Of a DNA stretch of 64,000 bases, positions 21,774-32,962 are shown one piece after another. The stretch is taken from positions 310,001 to 374,000 of the forward strand of contig CANPUZ010000046.1 in NCBI GenBank assembly GCA_947579665.1, written 5' to 3'. Under the pieces are notes generated by a model. It had not been told where the DNA came from. It did no database searches and worked only from the letters and a program-made list of their open reading frames with translations. The position numbers and the translations under genes are program-made. The DNA comes from Sympetrum striolatum. Its lineage: Eukaryota; Arthropoda; Insecta; Odonata; Libellulidae. Each line of letters begins with the position of its first letter. The first letter of the stretch is position 1.

Positions 21774-22352
21774 GGCCCTCCGTCCACGAGGCTTCGCGTC
21801 ATAGATGCGTACGCGTAGCGTAGCTTGTCGCGACGTGACGATTACGCCCGTTTTCTGTACACGAAGCGTACTGAAGAACTAAAGCACATGTTGCTTTACC
21901 ATGGCAATGGAACTACGTTTGTGACAATATGGATACTGATGAGCCCAGGGCAATGGAATTATTGTAGTTAAAATAATGGATAAAAATTAAATGTTACTTG
22001 GCTGACCATTTCAATGCTTTTGCCACCTCACTCCAAGCTTTCTCTGTTATTTCTTTTCTGGAGTATTCTGGCATAGTCTGATTGCATAGACAAGCATATT
22101 TCTCGACTGTCAGAACAAGATGAGTTGCTTTTGCCATCTTTCAAGCTTCACTCTAACAAGCAAAGTACGCCTCACTACCGACACTGTTGGTCGCCTGGCT
22201 ACATGACGAAAGCGTGCTTGGATGGAAGCACTACGCTGCAGCGTCGTGTATGGATGATCATTTAATTACATTGTCTGCTCCTCACAGCCATACTGCTAGC
22301 GATGTAGCGTCTATTCCTCTACGCTTCTGTGACGCCTCGTGGACAGAAGGCC
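21774..22352. mobile_element. PIF/Harbinger-type non-autonomous element
   Basis: Terminal inverted repeats GGCCCTCCGTCCACGAGGC at the left and GGCCTTCTGTCCACGAGGC from the right are flanked by perfect TAA duplications (21771-21773 and 22353-22355). A 3-bp TAA duplication and GC-rich TIRs starting GGCC fit PIF/Harbinger. Length is 579 bp. It carries a MADF-like fragment (see 21994-22137), which fits descent from an autonomous Harbinger with a Myb/MADF accessory gene. Confidence 0.85.
21994..22137 (-). pseudogene. MADF-like N-terminal fragment inside the Harbinger MITE
   Basis: The minus strand encodes 47 residues: MAKATHLVLTVEKYACLCNQ, TMPEYSRKEITEKAWSEVAK, ALKWSAK, then TAA. The spacing of 'V..Y.CLyNqt.PeYs.k...ekAW.eVAkal' matches the start of MADF/Myb-like DNA-binding domains found in Harbinger accessory proteins. 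Only the N-terminal half of the domain remains. Confidence 0.7.
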
Positions 22353-22355
22353 TAA

Positions 22356-22837
22356 GTATGAGATTATGCACCTATTTTATAGGGTGGACAAGTTTAGATA
22401 AGAAAGGGAATATGAAATTTCATTCACTGCAATACCTACTTTATTGTCAACCCTTAAAGGACTAAGGGAGGGCTAAGAAATGTCCACCGCTTTTCTTTTT
22501 CAATATTTGAACAACTTAATCGTGTTATACAGTCTTATAACTTCATCACATTGTCAAATATAGGTTGTTAAAGATAACTATATGTCGATGCATTTTGTAC
22601 GTTTAATTTAAGCAATGTAATGAGAGTGGAAATATGCACAAAATGACCCTCTCTCTTGGCCCAAACCGCGACATATATTTGAAACAAATGGAATCATATA
22701 TTTTGACAAATAGTTTTTAATTAATTTTAATAATTTAATTTAATTTTTTAAATTATATCTTGTTGTTGATTTATAAACATAACTAATGGTGATGAGAACA
22801 AAGGAAGTTTCATACATGATACATGTTTATTGTAATT
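22356..22837. other. Unassigned AT-rich sequence
   Basis: Contains an AT-rich run with imperfect symmetry (TTTTTAATTAATTTTAATAA, about 22711-22760). ACATAACTAATGGTGAT at about 22778-22794 is repeated almost exactly at 23000-23016. Confidence 0.4.
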
Positions 22838-23000
22838 GCGCGGTGGAAGTGAAGGAGAAAAAGTCTGCCGTTGCCGGGGATCCTTGGAAGTGAAGGAGAG
22901 ATTGCCATGGTAGCTTAGTGGTTAGATCGGCCTTGTAATTGGGAGACCCGGGTTCGATCCCTGGCTATGGCTGACTTTTTCTCCTCCACTTCCACCGCAC
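22838..23000 (+). repeat. Foldback with 28-nt arms enclosing a tRNA-like sequence
   Basis: Arms at 22838-22865 and 22973-23000 are reverse complements with about two mismatches (core GCGGTGGAAGTG and GGAGAAAAAGTC). The left side repeats GGAAGTGAAGGAGA at 22845 and 22886. The interior holds the tRNA-like sequence at 22904-22971. Outside, ACATAACTAAYGGTGAT occurs on both sides (about 22778 and 23000), which could be a long target duplication. Confidence 0.75.
22904..22971 (+). tRNA. tRNA-like sequence, probable pseudogene or SINE head
   Basis: The acceptor stem GCCATGG pairs with CTATGGC (one G-U). The A-box region TAGCTTAGTGGTTAGA, the B-box GGGTTCGATCC and a five-pair T-arm (CCGGG/CCTGG) are intact. 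The anticodon arm is about four bases too short and its stem does not close. The loop region CTTGTAA resembles tRNA-Thr(UGU). It may retain Pol III promoter activity but is unlikely to be a working tRNA. Confidence 0.6.
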
Positions 23001-23003
23001 ATA

Positions 23004-23995
23004 ACTAACGGTGATTTACAAACTTATTTTCGGAATTAGAGCTTTAAAACATTGAGAAGAAGCTTTGTCATATCCTCGTCTTTGATGAGTTTTTTAAAAA
23101 GATAAAAATTTCATTATCTTTATCGCAGTAGTATAATTTTTAGTAACAATAATCATTCTAAGAAGTTATTAAAAATCAAAAATGACAGTTGCTGAAGAGA
23201 AATTATGTTTCCTTAATATTTTATCGAAAAAAAAAACCAAAGTGGACAATTCTTGGCACTCCCTTGGTCCATGGTAGTGACCAAAAAAAGGTTGGACCTG
23301 TAACGGGTTAATTAACCTTAAAAATCAATTCTTAATTCCCTCAATAGCCTTACTGTGAATAGAGTGTTATGGTGACCATACACTGGGGAAGAAAATTCCA
23401 GTGTAGGCACGATGCATTGATTATCAAAAATATCAGTCTGTTGAGTGGAATTAATTACATGAAAATGTCACTTATTAATGTGGGATTGTTTAAGTAATAA
23501 TTTGTTTTCTCAATTTATTAAAGATATTTATTCATCTATGTATATACAAAAGTCAATTAGTTACATATATAAGACAAATTTGAACTAAAATTGCACTTGA
23601 AGTTATTGGTTTCCATTGTGGTCCTCCTGAGCCAATAATTGGCTCAGGAATATGAAGAGTACTAAAGAATTGCAGAAATATAACTTACTTCTAAAAACTT
23701 CAGGAATACTCACTCATTAACCTGTTCATTATGGCAGCCATATTGTCGATCTTTATGCATTTATAATGATATAGCCCGTATGTGTGAGAATGTATTCCTT
23801 CGTGGTTAACGGCAGACTAAAGGAAACCCTTACCGAGTATCGCGAGCCTTCCCCCACTCATTTAAAACTGATTGGCCGGAGCGTCCCGGCACGCTCTCCG
23901 TAGCAAAAGGGTTAACAATCATAAGTTTTACACAAAACAACATGTTATATCTTATCAAAAATAGATTAAAAAATAACAATTTAAAAATTATATTG
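23004..23995. other. Unassigned sequence with a small GC-richer patch
   Basis: No gene recognised. A GC-richer patch at 23800-23925 contains GATTGGCCGGAGCGTCCCGG and CACGCTCTCCGTAGCAAAAG; it resembles a repeat terminus or a promoter island, but I cannot decide which. A short hairpin, GAGCCAATAATTGGCTC, lies at about 23628-23645. Confidence 0.35.
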
Positions 23996-23999
23996 TCTC

Positions 24000-24790
24000 A
24001 TTGTGTGGTAAGAAGTTTCTCATACTTTTTTTAACGATGTTAATGATGTTAAATACAAGAGATGTGTTGGCAGTTTATCAAAGATATTTGGTACATTACT
24101 GTTTAACCTATGAGCACCATAATTATTATAGTTCATAGGAACATCGTAATTTATCGTTCTCCTTGTCTCCATACTGTGTTCTTTTAATTTTATTCTTATC
24201 CGTGAAATAGTTTTCATTCATTAAGACATAGTTTAAGAGTTTGACAAACTGTCAGTGTCTCTAGATTAGCATAAATGTGTGTCATTTCAATCTTTTTCTT
24301 AGAGGAAGGAATTTATTGAAAATAGATAAAACATCCCACCACTTTCTTCTTTTTGATAAGCTTACAATACCAAATTTTAATGCTACGTCTTCAATGGGAA
24401 CTGATTTTTGTATTATTATATCACATGTAATAGTGTAGTATTGCCTGTTTGTGATGAATAAATTATTACTATTATTTATATTCATAGCCTAATTCAATAC
24501 CTAGTAATAATCTAAGAAATCTATTTTGAACCTTTTCTATCGTACAGATGTGGATAGAATATTGAGGAGACTAATTTAAGAAGCAATATTCTAAAACTGG
24601 GTAAATAGGAACTTTAAAATATTGGGATCAGAGAAATCTTTAGAATATCTATGGATAACACTTAACAATAATTCAGTTTCAAAAATAAATCCAAGGTCTT
24701 TTTTCTCTCTGAAAATGGCAGCAGAATTAAGTAAAAATAAGACACAGTCGTACTTAACAGAATATGAATACGACTTTAGGTTGTACAAAT
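24000..24790 (-). pseudogene. LINE reverse transcriptase 3' remnant, degenerate
   Basis: Minus-strand homology passes through three frames. FSDPNILKFLFTQ is followed by YPVLEYCFLN and IEKVQNRFLRLLLGIELGY, then PIEDVALKFGIVSLSKRRKW, and near the end NNYGAHRLNSNVPNIFDKLP. These match the C-terminal pattern of Jockey/I-like LINE proteins (LEY..vWsP, iE.vQ.rFlr, LGl.SL..RR, fd.LP). Stops and shifts show an old copy. Confidence 0.75.
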
Positions 24791-25009
24791 ATCCTTAAAA
24801 TACTATTAAAAATAAAATTATTATAAATATTGCTATGCCACAAAAAGAGAAAATATATCTTTGATATTAAAGGAATATGAAAACATTCTGGAGTATTACG
24901 TTTAGATAAATTATTCAGATATTCTGCGTTAATTAATAATTATTACTTAAATAATTCCAAAATTAAAAGATTTGGTAATATCCTCCAGAGTTTGAGGCTA
25001 AAAAGCAAT

Positions 25010-25972
25010 TATATATAATTCCATCTCATGATTCATTCATATACATATAGATAGATAGGATACTAATTCACAGGCTAAACCACAAGCATCATTCACTTAA
25101 AATTTTTAGAGCATATAGGCCATGACGTCTAACCTCCAGGAAAAATGAGAAATCAATCATTCTGACCATAGGTTCAATTTGAGAAGGCCCCAAAATCGCG
25201 ATTTTTTCCTTATAAATGTATTGCTTTTATTTTCGGGGTTTTTAAAAAATACTTCCCAGATAGGTAGACAATCAAAACTCAAGGAGCCTACAAATATGGT
25301 CATGATCTATTGAAAATATTATTTACTTTTACAGAAAATGTCTGCGGTTCGATGCTAGGGCGATGCAAAAATTTGCCTTTTAAAATACAATGGGGTAGTT
25401 TTTCATTATTTTTTTGATGCATTCATAGAAATGATAGGAAGTTCTTGTTTAGCTACAAGATGTATATTAAGACTCGGTTTAAGAAAAAATTTAGATAAGA
25501 CCATGCTGTTCCTGGGTTCGATGCCAGAGCACATTAACTCTCATAAGGAATATAAAGGAAAATTAGGACGTCATTTGAGGCAGTTCTGCTTGAATTTTCA
25601 CACATAGTTAGAGATGGTGATCTTCTGTTGTGCTGCATAGTGATTATCTCCAGGAAGACCCGAGTTTGATGCCGGATGGTTAATATATCTCCCATTTAAA
25701 ACATATTGGATGAATTTTCATAATTATTTGTAGTCTTTACCTTGAAGACAGACAGTTGACACTTTGCATGTGTATGTATATTTATGTTATGCTAATTAAA
25801 TTATATGGATCCATACTAAATTCAATTAACTAATTAGTATATGTGTTTGCAGTTAAGAAGCAGATCATAGGATATGTAAATGATCGTATTTCTTGGTGAT
25901 GATAAATTTATTCTTAATCAACATTCAACCATTTGCTTGCAGTATGCAAGCAACATTTTACTCATAAATATA
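25010..25972 (+). repeat. Family A element, internally shortened
   Basis: Starts near TATATATAATTCCATCTCAT, with module cores at about 25168, 25347, 25510 and 25660 (TGCGGTTCGATGCTAGG and CCTGGGTTCGATGCCAG are clearest). It ends with the hairpin GCTTGCAGTATGCAAGC and ACATTTTACTC. It has four modules instead of six and a decayed TCTATT end. Confidence 0.8.
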
Positions 25973-26181
25973 TATAGATGTACTTTAGGGTTTCCTAAAT
26001 CATATTATAAGAATGCATCCCCTCTATTTTTTTTTCTATTTGGCCTTATAAACTTATCTTATAAATATTATTGCGATTGGATAATGGTAACCCGTGCTGA
26101 CTTGATGCCAAACAATTTTGAGAAATGAAAATTTGTACCTACAAGGAGGACACTAGATTTCTCTGCTAAACAGTTTGAGGT

Positions 26182-26338
26182 AAATTTGCTTAAAATATAC
26201 ATATCTTTTTATCATCAGTTATTGTTTTATTAAATGAATATTGATTGTAAAGCAAATAACTTATAAGAGAAACTGTTTTTCTGCTGACTGAATTGCAGTG
26301 CTGGTAATTTTAAACTTTTTTAAATGTTTTTTCCTTTT
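26182..26338 (+). repeat. Segment shared with 19902-20056
   Basis: Copy of the presumed 3' UTR segment of the zinc-finger gene. It is not followed by the pogo-type MITE, so it represents the uninterrupted form. CCAATAAATTTG, a possible poly(A) signal, follows at about 26377. No zinc-finger coding sequence is seen upstream. Confidence 0.7.
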
Positions 26339-26344
26339 AATAAT

Positions 26345-26699
26345 TTTTTCTGTGTATATATGTTCTGTAAACAGTTCCAATAAATTTGTAAGAGAGGAAG
26401 TTTCTTTGTGTTGATTATTTGAAATAGTTAGGGTTGATTATTTCTTGGCTCTTTATTTTATCTGTAAATTTTGGAATCAACAAAATTGATCAATATTTTA
26501 ACAAATTGCAGGACCTAACATATTTGGCAACTCATGATTCCAATGTCTTGCCTAATTCCATAAAAAAGGTGATTCTAAGAGAAAAATTTACCAGTTCTAA
26601 GGTACGATTATTATTTAATTTATTATACGTTGATTACATTTTAAGAGCTTCACAAAGGTTGACTTTTTGTAGGTATTTTTAATAACAAGTAAAAGTTCA
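26345..26699. other. Unassigned AT-rich sequence
   Basis: An 82-codon open frame at 26434-26682 has no domain or composition supporting a gene. Nothing else recognised. Confidence 0.4.
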
Positions 26700-27842
26700 A
26701 ACTTGCATATGAAATGTATTTATAATCTTTATTCACATGCCAAGTTTCGAGTTTCAATGTTATCGGGCAAGGGTTAAAAAAAAATCTTAAAATTCGTAGC
26801 AATATCTAATTTTTGTAGATCTCTGGTGTCGAACCCAGGACCTATTGGCAGACGTGAATACACATTATAACTTGTTAGGACCTGATTTTAATTAATTCAA
26901 AGTTTGAAGTCCATATCATACCAGGAAGGTCCTGAAATAAGACTCCATTATCCCCATCTGTAATGCATACGGCAATGTAAATGGCTCTCTGGGATCGAAC
27001 CAAGGACGATCAAGGAAACCTAAAGCAAAGTATTTTAAATTTATTTATGATCTTTATTTACACACCAAGTTTAAAGTTACTATATTATCGGGAAGGGGTT
27101 CAAGAAAACTTTAAATCGTAACAGTGACTAATTTTAGAGACACCTGGTGTCGAACCCAGGCCATAATGGCAGCTGTGAATGCATAGTATGACTTGTTAGG
27201 ACTTGATCTTATTCAATTCAAAGTTTGAAATCAATATCATGCTGGGAAGTACTTAAAATTGGTTTCCGTTTTCTCCATAAGAAATGCATTGAGGAATGTA
27301 AATGGCCCTCTGGGATCAAACCAAGGACCATCAAGGAACTGCTAAAATTCGATTATAAAATAGATTCATGATCTCTATGTATTTGCCGAATTTCAAGTTT
27401 CCATGTCATCGGGAATGGATCCAAAAAAATTCTTAAAAATGGCAATGTAAATTAAACAGGAAAATATTTTCCCTGACCTAGCGTCGAACCAAGAATAATT
27501 TTCAATGATGTCTTAATTGTTTTCATTGGATACACATGGCATCCAGCGATGCCTCAAATTTCAACTTTCTACTTTGCCCGGAAGTGCCTCAAAAGGTTTT
27601 TCTAAAATCCCCCCGATGTATCTTTATGGAGAAAATGGTGATTTTGGGGCCTTCTGGAATTGAACCCATGACACTGAGGTTCAAAATCCCATTTTTTCTG
27701 GAGGTCACACGTTATGGCCAATATGTCGTAAAAATTTCAAGTCAATGATGGTTGTGGTTTAGCCTGCAAATTAGTATCCTATCTATCTATCTATATAGGT
27801 ATATACATGAATGAATCCAGAGAAGCGTCTATATATAATAGA
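26700..27842 (-). repeat. Family A element
   Basis: Six module cores at about 26824, 26991, 27147, 27308, 27478 and 27655. The hairpin end is decayed (CTTGCATATGAAATG). The other end is intact, with CCAGAGAAGCGTCTATATA and AATAGA at 27842, directly joined to the next copy. Confidence 0.85.
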
Positions 27843-28654
27843 TGAGTAAAATGTAGCTTGCATACTGCAAGCAGATCGACAACACTAATTTCTTGAAGGC
27901 ATCATATCGGGATGGTCCTCAAAAGAAAAAAAAAATGATTGAAAATATTCTTAAAATTCAGTGCAATTTAATCGTCCGGCATTGAACCCGGGTCTTTCCG
28001 GTGATACTTACTATGCAGAAAAATAGAAAATCACCATTTCTTACTATGTGTGAAAATTCAAGCAGAAATATTAGCTGCGACTGCCTCAAATGACGTTCTT
28101 ATTTTCCCTTATATTCCTTATGAGAGAAATGTTAATGTGCTCTGCATCAAACCCAGGAACAGTTACGTCTTATCTATAATTTTTTCTTAAACTAATTTTA
28201 CCATACATCTTCTAGCCAAGCAAGAGCTTCCTATCAATTCAATAATTGCATCAAAAAAAATAATGAAAAACTATTCCCATGTATTTTAAAGGGCAGATAT
28301 TTGTATCGTCCTAGCATCAAACCCAGGATAATTTATGTAAAAGTCATTTATGTTTTTGATAGATCATGATAATATATATCGGCTTCTAGAGGTTTGATTC
28401 TCTCCCTATCCGGAAAGTATTTTTTAAAAATTCCCGAAAATCAAAGCAATGCATTTAAGTGAAAAAATGTGGACTTTTCGGCCCTCTGGAATTGAACCCA
28501 TGACACTGAGGCTCAAAATCGCATATTTTCTGGAGGTCACACATAATGGCCAATACGTCGTAAAAATTTCAATTCAATGACGCTTGTGGTTTAGCCTGTG
28601 AATTAGTATCCTATCTGTATATATGAATCCGGAGAAGCGTCTATATATAATAGA
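27843..28654 (-). repeat. Family A element, tandem partner, shortened
   Basis: Begins TGAGTAAAATG immediately after the preceding copy and has the intact hairpin GCTTGCATACTGCAAGC at 27857-27873. Four module cores lie at about 27980, 28145, 28315 and 28490. It ends GGAGAAGCGTCTATATATAA, AATAGA at 28654. The exact joint fixes both termini of the family: ..ATTTTACTCA joined to TCTATTATATAT.. in element orientation. Confidence 0.88.
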
Positions 28655-29219
28655 TATGGTATTTAGTTTTTATAAATTCGATGTGCTAAAATTTTACCTC
28701 TTGGAAGGCCATTATGAATATGAATGGGAACTTAAAGTAATAAAATGCATAGCAGTTCAGAATGGTTACACAGAAAATTTAATAAAGAACATTTTAAGGA
28801 GAACATTAAAGAAACAGGCGGAATGGAAAATATCCCCAGGCCTCTTACCAATGGAAATCGTGAAAGTGAAATGGAGGAGATTGCCGTTCTTGGGAAAGAT
28901 ATCGTAGCAGCTGGGAAAGTACTTACCAGGTAACATCAAAGCCGGTTATTATACACCGAGGAACATTGGTAAACTGATGGGGAATTCTAAAGACGAGAGG
29001 GACGTATTGGATTGTAGTGGGGTCTACAGACATAAATGTGATATTTGTGAGGCCAGGTATGTCGGGAAAACTGCTAGAAATCTGCAGGTGAGGGCGATGG
29101 AGCACAATAGGAACCACCGTCTTCGGTTGCCTATGTCCAACTTCGTGGTGCATCTCTTGGAAGAGAGACACCAAAGTAATTTTCAACCTATATTGTTATT
29201 AATGTTTACATTATTTTGA
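28655..29219 (+). pseudogene. Penelope-like element remnant with GIY-YIG domain
   Basis: Degenerate plus-strand coding sequence beginning right after a family A terminus. IAVQNGYTENLIKNILRR resembles the RT thumb region of Penelope-like elements (..NGYP...I). After a frame change, LDCSGVYRHKCDICEARYVG, KTARNLQVRAMEHNR is a GIY-YIG endonuclease motif (GVY about 29019-29027, YVG 29058-29066). In PLEs this domain follows the RT and cuts the target. The RT core is missing, so this is a 3' fragment. Confidence 0.75.
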
Positions 29220-31175
29220 TCATGTTTGCTATCCAAGTGTTAAATTGGCGTTCACACAAAGTTAATCCGATTTTAGAGATAATGGTATTTTTGTAATAAG
29301 TCTTGGCCTTAGTTTCTGGCACCGGATTTTGATGAATAGAAAATTTTTTACTAGTAATTTCATACAGGATACAGGAGAATAGATTTACTGTATATGCCGG
29401 CGTATAAGTCGACCCCTAAACTTTTGAGGTGAATTTCATGTTGCAGCCTATGTTCAGTGAATAAGTGGACTCAAAAAAAAGGCAACACCACTTCCCCAGC
29501 TTCATTTTATGGGAAGAAAAACTATGGTAAACATAAATGTATGATAGCTTAAGGAATATTTACTCTGTAAGATTAATACGCTAGAATTGTTTCTTTCAGC
29601 TGCCATATCAACTTCTCCCCTCAGCTTAACTATTACACAAGTTTCTTTCATTGGTATTTATCAGGCTACACAAATAAAATGCATTAGGAAACAAAACACA
29701 ATGGTGTAAAAATGCATTATAGAAATAATGGTAATATAGTAATATCAAATCATGACACAGCTAAATCAACTTCCATCAACTCCTAAAGCTAAGTCAAATC
29801 ATGACGATTATATAAACAATTACAAACCTCTATGTGCTTATTGATCTTCATTTGTAAAAATAAAACTTAGAAACATATATTATTTCTGTTAATTATAAAT
29901 ACTTTTGAAGATATGAATACAATTTGCAAAGAATAAATATGGGCCAAATTTATTTTCTAAATATATTTGACTTGCTGAGAATTACTTTGTAGGGCATTAC
30001 ATTTTTACTTTATGCCACAATTGTGTTTAGTGAATTAATACAATTTGGGAAGAATAAGCATGCGTCTAATTTATTTTAAAGATAGGAAAATGGTTTATTG
30101 ATATAACTATTTATTATGAAAACATGTCATAACATACTTTCAGCTTTGTATTTCTTGTTGAAGTTTGTTTTATATCATATCAAGGTTAATTAAACTTGCC
30201 AAAAATTAGTTCCAGTAAGAAATAATTGTGGTGAATTGCGATAGTTTGTGTACAACAAGTGTAAAGCAGGCAGTTTCACTTATTTACTCAATGGGAAAGG
30301 GCTTAATTTTATGTTCGGCGTAAAGGTTGACCCCTGATTAATGAAAGATTTTTTTATGCTCCAAAGGTATATAGGGTAATCTAAGAGCTTAGGAAAAAAC
30401 TTCCACTGCAGGAAAACACCCTCAAGAAAAGTGAAAAACTTGTATTAGGGCAAACACGGATTGAATTTAACTCTTTGTAGGTAATGTTAGAATGGGTCAA
30501 GTATGACTAACCTTTGAGATGAATACTTTACTGACTGTCTTTTGGCCTTCGACGGAAGAGATTTCAGTGCTGAAGAGTAATTTCCCTCACTAAGTAGTTT
30601 TAGTTTTTACATTAAATCTCCAGATAGGTATAAAGCAGGTGGCAAAGTTAAGTCAAAATATTTTTAAGACTATTTTTGTAAGCTGTCTTTATAAGTCTTA
30701 ATTCGTTCAATAAAAGTAATTTTATTCCATTTCGAATTGTCAGAAATTTTCTCTTAATACTTTTAATGGAATTAAAGATTTTCTATAGATATATACCACC
30801 TTCAAAGACATTTTAATGAAAAAATACGTTACTTTGCTAACTTTTCTAAATTCAGACTGGAAACGGATGATATTACCTCGTAACTCGTCCAAGAAATGTT
30901 GACTAAGAGACTGAATGAATGTATTTATTTTTGCTCTAAATTTTACTTATAAAAGTAATGCAATATAATTAACATAATTTTAACTGATACTTGAGCTTTA
31001 GGTTTCAACTACGGCTAACCTGTATTGTTTACACAAATAGCGCAGAATACATTTTGTGATCTCAAACCATAGAAATACATTGAAGCACTCATTTAAATTA
31101 GAATACTGACGTGTGTTATTCAATATGATTATGATGGCATAATACAAATATAAGAAAAATGAAGTGACATATATA
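29220..31175. other. AT-rich region with a possible old DNA transposon
   Basis: No gene found. ATGCCGGCGTATAAGTCGAC at about 29395 and TTCGGCGTAAAGGTTGACCC at about 30314 are related motifs in the same orientation. Weak inverted similarity exists between ACTGTATATGCC at about 29388 and CCTATATACC read from about 30377. These could be the subterminal repeats of a roughly 1 kb non-autonomous element, but the ends are not clear. Confidence 0.35.
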
Positions 31176-32313
31176 TCTATTATATATAGACGCTTCTCCA
31201 GATATACCTATATATAAGTTATATATATATATATATAGGGGATCAAAAGTCTAAGCATGTTCCACAAGTGCCATCGACTTGAAATTTTTACGACGTTATG
31301 GCCATAACGTGTAACCTCCAGGAAAAAGCCGACATTCAACCTCGGTGTCATGGGTTCGATTCCAGAAGGCCCCAAAGTCGCGATTTTCTCCATAAGGATA
31401 CATGATGGCGATTTTCAAAAAATTTTTTCCTGCACTTCCCGGAAAAGTAGAGAGTTGAAATTCAAGGGATCACTAGATTCCGTGCATATCTAAAGGAAAC
31501 CATAAAGACATCTACGAATATTATCCTTGGTTCGATGCTAGGTTGGGGAAAAAATCGGCCGTTTAAAATGCATTGCGGCGATTTTTAAGATTTTTTTTGG
31601 AGCCTTTTCGGATGGCATAGAAGCTTGAAATTTGGTATGAGGTTAGATACTATAAAAATATATCATTATCGAATTCTACATATTCGCTGATGGTCCTTGG
31701 TTCGATCCCAGAGGGACATTTAAATTCCTCAATGCATTTCTTACGGAGATAACGGAAACAAATTTTAGGTACTTCCCGGCACGATATCGACTTCAAACTT
31801 AGCGTATAGAAAGATCAAGTCCATACAAATCAAACTATGCATTCACAGCTATCAATGTGTCCTGGGTTCGACACCAGGTGTCTCCGCAATCAAAAGTTGA
31901 TCCAATTTTTAGGAATTATTTTGAAACCTTTGCCAATAATATAGAAACTTCAAATTCGGAATATAGATAGAGATCAAAAATAACTTTCAGAAACATTTTT
32001 AAGAATTCCAAGATCATCCTTGGTTCAAATCCAGTGAGCCATTTAAATTCGTGAAAATTAGAACGTCTTTTGAGGCAGTTGTAGCCCATATTTCTGCTTG
32101 AATTTTCACACATAGTTAGAGATGGTGATCTTCTATTGTGCTGCATAGTAAGTTCACAGTAAAGATCCGGGTTCGATGCCAGACGATGGAATTTCGGGGA
32201 ATTTTAAGAAAAATTTCAATCCATTTTTTTCCTTTGATGGCCGTCCCGATATGATGCCGACATGAAAATTTTGTTGTCGATCTGCTTGCAGTATGCAAGC
32301 AACATTTTACTCG
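31176..32313 (+). repeat. Family A element, full length
   Basis: Intact TCTATTATATATAGACGC start at 31176. Six module cores lie at about 31352, 31529, 31709, 31865, 32022 and 32169, spaced 177, 180, 156, 157 and 147 bases. The hairpin GCTTGCAGTATGCAAGC is at 32284-32300, then ACATTTTACTCG ends at 32313. Both flanks are TA-rich, and no longer target duplication is visible. Confidence 0.9.
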
Positions 32314-32389
32314 TATATATATATATATACACAAAGGAAAGGCTTTACAAAAAAAATTGAAAAAAAAATAAAGAGAAGGAAACAAAAAT

Positions 32390-32750
32390 TTTAAAAGTAC
32401 CTTAATGAACATATATATATATAATCTTTCAAAAATTTCAATAAAAAACATATCTATTTCTTCATGATCCAGCAGCCAATTTTTAGTCGTTTTAAGAATT
32501 GAGTTACAGTTAGATACGCTTTGAATTTCATTTGGTAATACAGTACAATATTTTTAAAAATATTAAAGTTTGGATTGGTAAACCTAATACTATTATCGTT
32601 TTGCATTCCATTTATACTTTTTACATATTTTTTTCGAATAATGGAGGTTTATAAGTACTAAGAAAGTAGATGTTCTCATAGCAAGAAAGTTGTAAGAAAT
32701 GTAATGTTTCCAGTTTGTCTTTAACGTCATTCATATTATTCCAAAAACAA
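32390..32750 (-). pseudogene. LINE C-terminal remnant
   Basis: The minus strand reads NDVKDKLETLHFLQL and, after frame changes, LPNEIQSVSNCNSILKTTKN and WLLDHEEID. This resembles the WN.LP..I......FK..LK.WL ending of LINE proteins. Short and broken by stops. Confidence 0.6.
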
Positions 32751-32762
32751 CTGGAATTCACA

Positions 32763-32962
32763 ATGGTCTCAGAGCAATTACACACCAATTAAAGACGAGG
32801 AACTGACGAGAGAGGCGTTGTTGTTTTAGGTCTGATTTTGAGTGGAGCTGAGCTGTTAAGGCGCTCCCTCGGAGGGGCGCAGAAGGGAGTGCTAGAGGCG
32901 CAAGGGCAGGAAGGAGGGCCAACAGACCACCAATCGGATCGCTCTGCAGATCAGACAGGAAG
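32763..32962 (+). other. Candidate 5' UTR exon of an unknown gene
   Basis: A GC-rich block in AT-rich surroundings, ending in a good donor (GGAAG followed by GTACGTAT at 32963). It contains no ATG in the frame that would join the next exon (34379-34498), and that frame is stopped by TGA, so it would be a non-coding leader exon. The 5' limit is a guess. Confidence 0.45.

Noticed and set aside
22904..22971. A functional tRNA-Thr
   Set aside because: The body is about four bases too short and the anticodon stem does not pair, so it is listed only as tRNA-like.
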